DNA from: Cytophagaceae bacterium UBA6715
Lineage (GTDB): Bacteria; Bacteroidota; Bacteroidia; Cytophagales; Spirosomataceae
Assembly (NCBI GenBank): GCA_002454335.1
Contig: DKIP01000012.1
Location: 4,653 to 15,558, forward strand
Length of the DNA: 10,906 bases
Reading direction: 5' to 3'
Positions 1-5,425 of the stretch are shown in pieces (the first letter of the stretch is position 1; the number at the start of each line of letters is the position of its first letter). Under the pieces are notes generated by a model, which saw nothing but the letters and a program-made list of their open reading frames with translations, made no database searches and was not told the DNA's origin. The translations under genes and the position numbers were made by a program.

Positions 1-21
1 TTAAGAGTGAAGAGTTAAGAG
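1..21 (-). repeat. Left arm of 21-bp perfect inverted repeat
   Basis: Bases 1-21 are the exact reverse complement of 224-244. Bases 2-18 are also the exact reverse complement of 66-82, so this arm could pair with either partner. It reads as three heptamer units on the minus strand, the middle one carrying the C variant. The arm may extend left of the window. Confidence 0.85.
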
Positions 22-65
22 GAGCATGATGTGATTTCTTATGGGTAAGGTTAAACTTCATTCTT

Positions 66-82
66 TTAACTCTTCACTCTTA
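66..82 (+). repeat. Internal 17-bp copy of the inverted-repeat arm
   Basis: The sequence TTAACTCTTCACTCTTA here is identical to 227-243 and is the reverse complement of 2-18. With 2-18 it could form a 17-bp stem closing a 47-base loop. It consists of the C-variant unit followed by the A-variant unit, the same order found at 230-243. Confidence 0.85.
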
Positions 83-119
83 TCTCTAAACTTTAATTTA
101 TCCAACGTCTAATTAAAAA

Positions 120-173
120 TCCGAAGCAAAAAGTATTCAGTTGCTTTCGCAGACTGGTACAATTCACTTCGGA
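120..173. repeat. Nested small inverted repeats in the unique core
   Basis: TCCGAAG at 120-126 is complementary to CTTCGGA at 167-173. Inside it, AAGCAA at 124-129 is complementary to TTGCTT at 141-146 with an 11-base loop. The two pairings share bases 124-126 and so cannot form together in full. No T-tract follows directly, so a classical intrinsic terminator is not supported. It may be a weak structured core of the surrounding repeat element. Confidence 0.35.
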
Positions 174-180
174 CTTTAAA

Positions 181-250
181 ACTCTTCACTCTTAACTCTT
201 AACTCTTAACTCTTAACTCTTAACTCTTAACTCTTCACTCTTAACTCTAA
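181..250 (+). repeat. Tandem 7-bp repeat, 9 full units plus one degenerate
   Basis: Nine uninterrupted units of ACTCTT(A/C) run from 181 to 243. Units 1 (181-187) and 8 (230-236) end in C, the others in A. A degenerate tenth unit, ACTCTAA, occupies 244-250. The TTAA at each junction reads TAA on both strands, and since 7 is not a multiple of 3 the array places stop codons in all six frames. The stop codon of the minus-strand oxidoreductase gene (complement of 247-249) lies inside the tenth unit. Copy number is likely to vary between strains through slippage; that is inference. Confidence 0.9.
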
Positions 251-1572
251 TACTTAAAGATTTTATCTCCCGCCATCACCTCTTGTGTCTTCTCATCAAA
301 CGTAACGCGTTGGCCTGTACGATAAGCAGCATTCGACATAATCGTTGCGATGGAGTGTTGGTAACCTGCTTCAATCGGAGCATTCGGAGTATTGCGCGAA
401 CGAACACATTCCATCCAGTTTTTCACGTGGTTGAATGTTAGTGGATCATTTCCTGTATTGGCATCCGAGGCCACTTTAGCTCCTTCGATTTTCATGGTTG
501 GCAACAGGTTCGCCTGCATGCCCATCGCTTTCGCTTCACGTTCTTGTAATCCTCCGTTTGGCGAGATCATGTTTGTATCTAGATTTAATTCGCCTCCATT
601 TGAGTAATAGATCTCTTTCGTGCCCCCAGCGCCGTTTGAGAAACGTGAGGTAAACTGCACCTGGAATCCTTTGTTTCCTTGGCCGTAATCGAATACCACA
701 GTCATGGTATCGGCATTTTTCCGACCGTCATTCCATTGGTAAATTCCACCGTTGGCAACTACTGAATTGGGATGCTTTAAGCCTGTGAACCAGTGAACGG
801 TATCAATCTGGTGTGACATCCATTGGCCTGGAATTCCGGATGAATATGGCCAGAATAAACGATATTCTAAATATTTACGTGGATCAAACGTGTCTGCTGG
901 ACGGTTCATCAAGAAACGTTTCCAGTCAATATCGGATTCCTTCAAGATGCTTGTTAACTCGGGGCGTCTCCAACGACCCGGTTGGTTTACATTCCACATC
1001 AATTCCACCATCTTGATATCTCCAAACTTTCCGGACTTGATGAATTCTTCTGCTGCCCAATAGTTTTCTCCCGAACGACGTTGTGAACCGATTTGAACAA
1101 TTTTTCCAGATTCCTTTACAGCTTTCAATACAGCACGGTTATCTTCCATGGTTTCGGCCAATGGTTTCTCCGTATAGGTATCGCAACCCGCTTTCACAGC
1201 TTCGATCGTATGTAAGGCATGTTGGAAATCAGCGGTTGAAATAAACACCGCATCAATTCCTTTTGCCGAATATAACTCCTCGTTGTTGCGATAGGTTTGG
1301 ATGGTTCCACCCAATTGCTTCTCTAAATATGCTTTTCCTTCATCACGGCGACGGTTCCAAAGATCTGATAAGGCCACCATTTCAAAGTTCATCTCTTTTG
1401 CTAATGCCTTGAAAGGAGGCACATGGGATGCACGGTGACGATCAGAGAACCCAACACATGCCACGCGAACACGGTCGTTTGCTCCCATAATCTTACTGTA
1501 TGATTTGGCACTAAATGCGAGTGTTCCCAACGTCGCTAAAGCGCCTTTTTGAATAAATGATCTTCTTTCCAT
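247..1572 (-). CDS. Tat-exported Gfo/Idh/MocA family oxidoreductase
   Basis: Predicted NAD(P)-dependent sugar or glycoside dehydrogenase of the Gfo/Idh/MocA superfamily, 441 aa. The N-terminus has a twin-arginine motif (RRSFIQ, residues 3-8) followed by a hydrophobic stretch to about residue 22, so it is probably exported folded with its cofactor to the periplasm. The Rossmann domain starts near residue 34 (VRVACVGFSDR). The EKP motif with the likely catalytic lysine is at residues 135-137, and the second domain contains a conserved-looking MSHQIDTVH segment (252-260) that would supply Asp257 and His260 to the active site. Length suits the Tat-exported branch of the family common in Bacteroidota. 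It lies 8 bp downstream of the DUF1080 gene and is very likely co-transcribed with it. Substrate cannot be read from sequence; oxidation of a sugar C3 hydroxyl is a plausible inference from the neighbour. The stop codon falls in the heptamer array. Confidence 0.9.
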   Translation of the reverse strand: MERRSFIQKGALATLGTLAFSAKSYSKIMGANDRVRVACVGFSDRHRASHVPPFKALAKEMNFEMVALSDLWNRRRDEGKAYLEKQLGGTIQTYRNNEELYSAKGIDAVFISTADFQHALHTIEAVKAGCDTYTEKPLAETMEDNRAVLKAVKESGKIVQIGSQRRSGENYWAAEEFIKSGKFGDIKMVELMWNVNQPGRWRRPELTSILKESDIDWKRFLMNRPADTFDPRKYLEYRLFWPYSSGIPGQWMSHQIDTVHWFTGLKHPNSVVANGGIYQWNDGRKNADTMTVVFDYGQGNKGFQVQFTSRFSNGAGGTKEIYYSNGGELNLDTNMISPNGGLQEREAKAMGMQANLLPTMKIEGAKVASDANTGNDPLTFNHVKNWMECVRSRNTPNAPIEAGYQHSIATIMSNAAYRTGQRVTFDEKTQEVMAGDKIFKY

Positions 1573-1580
1573 GGTAAGGT

Positions 1581-2948
1581 TTAGTTAATTTCTCTGATTT
1601 TGATGTTTTTGTAAAACACGGAATCTCCGTGCTCTTGAAATAAAATAGGTCCTTTGTCTTGCATTCCGAAACCATCCCATTTGGCATGCTTACTATGTGC
1701 AACTAGGACTTTGAAAATGTTGCTTTTACGCTCGTATTCCAATACTTTAAATCCGTTCAACCAATGTTGGACAATGTTATTCGGATATACGATGATACGA
1801 CCTTGATTCCAATCTCCGATTTTCCGACGGAATCGAGGATCTAGTTTATTCGATGGTATAATATCATACAGACTCGCTAAGGTACGATTTCCTACTGTTC
1901 CTAATTTTGCATCCGGGTGCTTAGCATCATCTAATACTTGATATTCTAAGCCGATTGCCGACATACCCGAATCATAGGTTTCATTGACAAAATACTTAAC
2001 TCCTGAATTTGCTCCCTCGGTTAATTTGAAATCAAAGGTTAATTCAAATGCGCCAAATTGTTCATTTGTTAAGATATCACCCCCGTTGCCAGATTCCTTG
2101 CCACCCGAAGAATTTACATGTAAGGTTCCCTCTTCTACGGTCCATACGGATGGAGGTGCTGTTGTTTTGAATGCCGAACGAAAACCCGTTAAATCTTTTC
2201 CATTGAACAATAATTTGAAGCCTTCTAATTTTTCTTGCTCAGATAGATTATTCAACATGTAGTTATCTACCACCGTTTTCCCATCTAACGGACGAGGTTG
2301 CATATCTTTTCCAGTTTGAATACGAATGTTTTTCCACATCACTTGCATGCCCGGTTTCATCTCCCCATAAATCGCATGCACTTGGAAAGCGATGAAGCCT
2401 TTGGCTGTCATATCATCCACTAAATAGGTGACTGGAACATCATTAATCCAGGTACGAATCGTGTTTCCAATCGCCTCAATGCGGTAATGATTCCAAACAT
2501 CCCCCAATTTGAATGCTTTCTTTGCTTCAGGTTTGAGTTCATTTTGAGCTAACCAGCCCCGACGAGATTCGTCATAGATACCACCCGACCAGCCGCGCGT
2601 AGATGGATCAATTTCCGCTTGGTAGCCATGCACAACGCCATTATTGTAAGTCGGGATAGATAAGCTACGGAATTGAATGCCCGAATTCATTTTGTTGTCA
2701 ACCTTTACGTCAACCTCTAATATGAAATCACCATATTCTTCTTCCGTTGCCATGAAGGAGTTGCCTGTGTTTGGGACAGTTGTACCGACCATTACACCAT
2801 CCTTAACTTCATAAATAGCCTTGCCTCCTAATTGTTTGAAGCCTTTAAAAGTTTTACCATCGAATAGATTTGTCCATTTTTGGGCGTTTGATTCAATGGA
2901 AAAGCACATGAGCGCAGCGCTCAAAGCGAAGAGTATATGTTTTTTCAT
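1581..2948 (-). CDS. Secreted protein with two DUF1080 (3-keto-disaccharide hydrolase) domains
   Basis: A 455-aa exported protein with a Sec signal peptide (MKK start, hydrophobic core, cleavage expected after NA at residue 22). Two DUF1080-type concanavalin-like domains follow, at about 24-211 and 242-453. Each begins with a matching motif (NLFDGKTFKGF and LLFNGKDLTGF), has an NSG segment (88-90 and 315-316 region), and has a paired strand motif (GYQAEID at 108-114; GLEYQVLDD at 333-341). This family includes enzymes that cleave 3-keto-glycosides, and it is often encoded beside Gfo/Idh/MocA dehydrogenases. Here it is the first gene of a two-gene operon with such a dehydrogenase. The domains differ considerably in sequence, so one may be catalytic and the other carbohydrate-binding, or they may act on different linkages; this is inference. 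The protein lacks a lipobox Cys, so a soluble periplasmic location is likely. Confidence 0.88.
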   Translation of the reverse strand: MKKHILFALSAALMCFSIESNAQKWTNLFDGKTFKGFKQLGGKAIYEVKDGVMVGTTVPNTGNSFMATEEEYGDFILEVDVKVDNKMNSGIQFRSLSIPTYNNGVVHGYQAEIDPSTRGWSGGIYDESRRGWLAQNELKPEAKKAFKLGDVWNHYRIEAIGNTIRTWINDVPVTYLVDDMTAKGFIAFQVHAIYGEMKPGMQVMWKNIRIQTGKDMQPRPLDGKTVVDNYMLNNLSEQEKLEGFKLLFNGKDLTGFRSAFKTTAPPSVWTVEEGTLHVNSSGGKESGNGGDILTNEQFGAFELTFDFKLTEGANSGVKYFVNETYDSGMSAIGLEYQVLDDAKHPDAKLGTVGNRTLASLYDIIPSNKLDPRFRRKIGDWNQGRIIVYPNNIVQHWLNGFKVLEYERKSNIFKVLVAHSKHAKWDGFGMQDKGPILFQEHGDSVFYKNIKIREIN

Positions 2949-3116
2949 AGTTATAAATTATTGTCTTATAAAGGAAGACTAACAACGAAATTTACTCATA
3001 AATCTTAAAATTATTCAGTTTGTTTGTCGGCATGAGTCAGGTCAAAAAATACTGATTGCAGAATAGGTTCGTTTTCCCACTATTCTATTACTTTTGTAGA
3101 TTAATTTTTCTGCCTA
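2949..3116. other. Divergent intergenic region between the DUF1080 operon and metZ
   Basis: This 168-bp AT-rich spacer must hold the promoters for both the leftward DUF1080/oxidoreductase operon and the rightward metZ cluster. A good rightward promoter core is visible at 3089-3096. For the leftward operon only a poor match was found (TAAATTTC, complement of 2987-2994) with no clear upstream element. No riboswitch-like stem set was recognised ahead of metZ, and the predicted leader is too short to hold one. Confidence 0.6.
3089..3096 (+). promoter_or_regulatory. Bacteroidota-type -7 promoter element for metZ
   Basis: TACTTTTG matches the Bacteroidota sigma factor -7 consensus TAnnTTTG at every fixed position. 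It ends 20 bases before the metZ ATG, so the leader would be only about 10-15 bases. The expected -33 TTG-type element about 19 bases upstream is weak (TTCG at 3068-3071), which lowers confidence. It would drive metZ and, by coupling, nuoH. Confidence 0.5.
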
Positions 3117-4283
3117 ATGCAAAAACAAACAAAAGCTATCCGTATTCAAGCCGAACGTTCGCACAACCGCGAACATGCTGTCCCACTTTATTTAACCTCG
3201 AGTTTTACATTCGAAGATGCTGAGGAAGGTCGTGCTATTTTCGCTGATGAGAAGTCGGGCAATATCTATTCTCGCTACATGAATCCCAATGTGGATGAAT
3301 TCGTAGAGAAAATGGTGATGTTGGAAAACGCAGAAGATGGCTTAGCCTTCTCTACTGGGATGGCTGCAATTTTTGCGTCGATGGCTGGTTTGTTAAAAAC
3401 AGGAGATCACATTGTGGCTTCCAATGCTTTGTTTGGTTCATGTATTCAGATCTTAACGAAGATTACGGCCAAATGGGGGATTGAATGTACGTTTGTTCCT
3501 GGGGCAGATTTGAAAGCTTGGGAGGCTGCAATCCAACCCAATACTAAATTTTTGTTCTGCGAATCTCCCTCTAATCCAGGTTTAGAATTGATCGACCTGA
3601 AGGCATTGGCAGATTTAAAGAAAGGGCGCGATATGGTGTTGGCGGTAGATAATTGCTTTGCAACACCGATTTTACAGACTCCATTGGATTTAGGTGCTGA
3701 TTTAGTGATACACTCGGCAACGAAATACATCGATGGTCAAGGTCGCGTATTAGGGGGTGTTATATGTGGAAAGAAAGTTTACATGGATGAAATTCGTTTC
3801 TTTGCGCGTCATACAGGACCTTCTTTATCTCCATTTAACGCTTGGGTGCTGTCTAAAAGTTTAGAATTGTTGGACTTGCGTTTGCAGAAACATTCTGAAA
3901 ATGCTTTGTCATTAGCCGAAGCCTTAGATGGACATGCAGCTTTAGTTCAAGTGAAATATCCCTATTTGAAATCTCATCCCCAATATGAGTTAGCTAAACG
4001 CCAAATGAAATATGGGGGCGGAATCTTAACCTTGGATATCAAAGGTGGATTCGAGAAAGTCGTTGCTTTCAGCAAGGCTCTGAAGATTGCTTCTATTTCA
4101 CCGAATTTAGGAGATTCAAGAACGATTATTACGCATCCCGCATCAACTACGCATGCAAAAATTGCTGCGGAGGAAAAAGTGGCATTAGGTATTACAGATG
4201 GTTTGGTACGTGTAGCTGTGGGGCTAGAATCGATTGAGGATTTGAAGGCAGATTTCTTGCAAGCTTTAAACGCGATTCTATAA
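3117..4283 (+). CDS. metZ: O-succinylhomoserine sulfhydrylase (PLP-dependent)
   Basis: Cytoplasmic Cys/Met-metabolism PLP enzyme of 388 aa that makes homocysteine from O-succinyl- or O-acetylhomoserine and sulfide, the direct sulfhydrylation step of methionine synthesis. Visible family features are YSRYMNPN (51-58), which contributes phosphate and substrate contacts; the STGMAAI loop (79-85); Asp178 in AVDNCFATP, which contacts the pyridine nitrogen; and the Schiff-base Lys203 in SATKYIDGQGR. The DGQGRVLGG continuation after the lysine is characteristic of MetZ rather than of cystathionine gamma-synthase (MetB) or beta-lyase (MetC), though related activities cannot be excluded. Full family length. 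The ATG is the first in-frame start and follows a good promoter core by 20 bases, with no Shine-Dalgarno sequence. Its TAA stop shares one base with the ATG of nuoH. Confidence 0.9.
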   Translation: MQKQTKAIRIQAERSHNREHAVPLYLTSSFTFEDAEEGRAIFADEKSGNIYSRYMNPNVDEFVEKMVMLENAEDGLAFSTGMAAIFASMAGLLKTGDHIVASNALFGSCIQILTKITAKWGIECTFVPGADLKAWEAAIQPNTKFLFCESPSNPGLELIDLKALADLKKGRDMVLAVDNCFATPILQTPLDLGADLVIHSATKYIDGQGRVLGGVICGKKVYMDEIRFFARHTGPSLSPFNAWVLSKSLELLDLRLQKHSENALSLAEALDGHAALVQVKYPYLKSHPQYELAKRQMKYGGGILTLDIKGGFEKVVAFSKALKIASISPNLGDSRTIITHPASTTHAKIAAEEKVALGITDGLVRVAVGLESIEDLKADFLQALNAIL

Positions 4284-5371
4284 TGTTCATCGCGCTCCTC
4301 ATATGTCTTATATTGTTGACAGTTAATGTCATCATCGGCGTATATGTCGAGCGCAAACTATCTGCTTTCATGCAAGACCGTTTAGGTCCAATGGAAGTAG
4401 GTAAGTGGGGTTTGTTACAAGTATTTGCTGATTTATTGAAGTTGTTCCAAAAGGAGGATATCGTTCCTGCCTTGGCGCAAAAGCGCTTGTTTTTGTTCGC
4501 TCCTTGGATTATTTTCTTATCGATTTTTGGTGCTTTTTCCGTAGTTCCGCTAAGTTCAGGGACCTGGTTGCAAGGATCACAAACCGAGATGGGCATCATG
4601 TTATTGATGGGAATTGTTTCGTTAGATACGCTGGGTATTTTATTGGCGGGATGGACTTCCAACAATAAGTATTCCTTGCTTGGTGCGATTCGTTCTGCGG
4701 CCCAACTCGTTTCTTTTGAGATTCCCTTAGGTTTGACGATCCTCTGCGTGGTAATTATAGCTGGGAGTTTGAATTTACAGGATATAGCCGCCCAACAAGG
4801 CATATTTTCTTCGGAGGTGCAATATTTGTTTGGGTTAAAATCGTTGGGGATTCAAATTCAATCGATAGGTGGGGTGTTCATGTGGAATGTGATTCGAATG
4901 CCGCTTTTTTTTATTTTATTCATCTTGTATTTTATTGCCTCCCTCGCTGAGGCAAATCGTGCACCTTTTGATATTCCCGAAGCAGAATCAGAATTAGTGG
5001 GAGGGTTTCACACCGAATATGCCGGCATGCGATGGGCACTTTTGTTTTTGTCGGAGTATGGCATGATGTTACTCGTCAGTGTCGTTGGAGTTATCTTATT
5101 TTGGGGGGCTTGGTATTCCCCTTTTCCTAATATCGGTTCAGTGCGTCTAGCAGATTGGACGAATGGCACTCCTGGAACTATAGATTCTACTTTGTGGGGG
5201 TTTGGCTGGATTATGTTGAAAACCTATGTGTTAATTGCGATACAAATGTGGGTTCGTTGGACCTTACCTCGTCTTCGTGTTGACCAATTTATGTACCTCT
5301 GCTGGAAGGTTCTCATTCCTTTCTCCCTCCTTTTCGTCGCAATTTCCGCTTGTTGGTCGCTACTCGGGTGA
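4283..5371 (+). CDS. nuoH: NADH-quinone oxidoreductase subunit H
   Basis: Integral membrane subunit of respiratory complex I, 362 aa, forming much of the quinone-binding chamber at the junction of the peripheral and membrane arms. About eight hydrophobic segments are visible (near 1-21, 70-90, 104-124, 146-166, 200-222, 251-274, 308-326 and 340-360). Signature motifs are ERKLSAFMQDRLGP (23-36), IRSAAQLVSFEIPLG (136-150), EANRAPFDIPEAESELVGGF (223-242) followed by HTEYAGMRW, and the C-terminal RWTLPRLRVDQ (325-335) with a following helix. All the charged residues typical of these loops are present, so the gene looks functional. The ATG overlaps the metZ stop (TAATG), suggesting translational coupling. 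No other nuo gene lies in this window, which is unusual because complex I genes commonly form one operon; here nuoH stands apart. Confidence 0.95.
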   Translation: MFIALLICLILLTVNVIIGVYVERKLSAFMQDRLGPMEVGKWGLLQVFADLLKLFQKEDIVPALAQKRLFLFAPWIIFLSIFGAFSVVPLSSGTWLQGSQTEMGIMLLMGIVSLDTLGILLAGWTSNNKYSLLGAIRSAAQLVSFEIPLGLTILCVVIIAGSLNLQDIAAQQGIFSSEVQYLFGLKSLGIQIQSIGGVFMWNVIRMPLFFILFILYFIASLAEANRAPFDIPEAESELVGGFHTEYAGMRWALLFLSEYGMMLLVSVVGVILFWGAWYSPFPNIGSVRLADWTNGTPGTIDSTLWGFGWIMLKTYVLIAIQMWVRWTLPRLRVDQFMYLCWKVLIPFSLLFVAISACWSLLG

Positions 5372-5425
5372 GGAAAGTCTGAGATTTTGTGTATCATTGG
5401 CGTTTGCATTATTTAACCTCTTTTC

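Larger units (their letters stand above)
1..250. repeat. Inverted-repeat-bounded, heptamer-rich non-coding element
   Basis: This stretch has no credible gene. Bases 1-21 are the exact reverse complement of bases 224-244, so the region is enclosed by 21-bp perfect inverted repeats built from the 7-bp unit ACTCTT(A/C). A 17-bp part of the same sequence occurs once more inside, at 66-82, in the same orientation as the right end. The interior from about 90 to 178 is unique sequence with a small stem. The layout resembles a small non-autonomous repeat element or a repeat-mediated intergenic spacer. No target-site duplication can be tested because the left end coincides with the window edge and may continue outside. 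The right end runs into the stop codon of the oxidoreductase gene. The inverted repeats are seen directly; the mobile-element reading is inference. Confidence 0.6.

Noticed and set aside
101..180. Possible integron attC site (ATCCAAC at about 101-107 fits RYYYAAC)
   Set aside because: No matching GTTRRRY partner follows at a suitable distance, and there is no integrase or cassette pattern.
181..250. CRISPR-like regular repeats
   Set aside because: The unit is only 7 bp and contiguous, with no spacers and no cas genes nearby.
2987..2994. Leftward promoter core for the DUF1080 operon (TAAATTTC on the minus strand)
   Set aside because: One fixed base differs from the Bacteroidota consensus and no -33 element lies at the right distance.
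3000..3116. SAM riboswitch ahead of metZ
   Set aside because: No convincing multi-stem structure was recognised, and the likely transcription start leaves a leader of only about 10-15 bases.
4192..4803. Long minus-strand open frame of 203 codons opposite metZ/nuoH
   Set aside because: It is antisense to two strongly recognised genes, and its translation shows no family features.
4905..4912. Run of eight T in nuoH as a phase-variation tract
   Set aside because: It encodes ordinary membrane-helix residues in an essential-type subunit, and a run of this length is common in AT-rich membrane genes.
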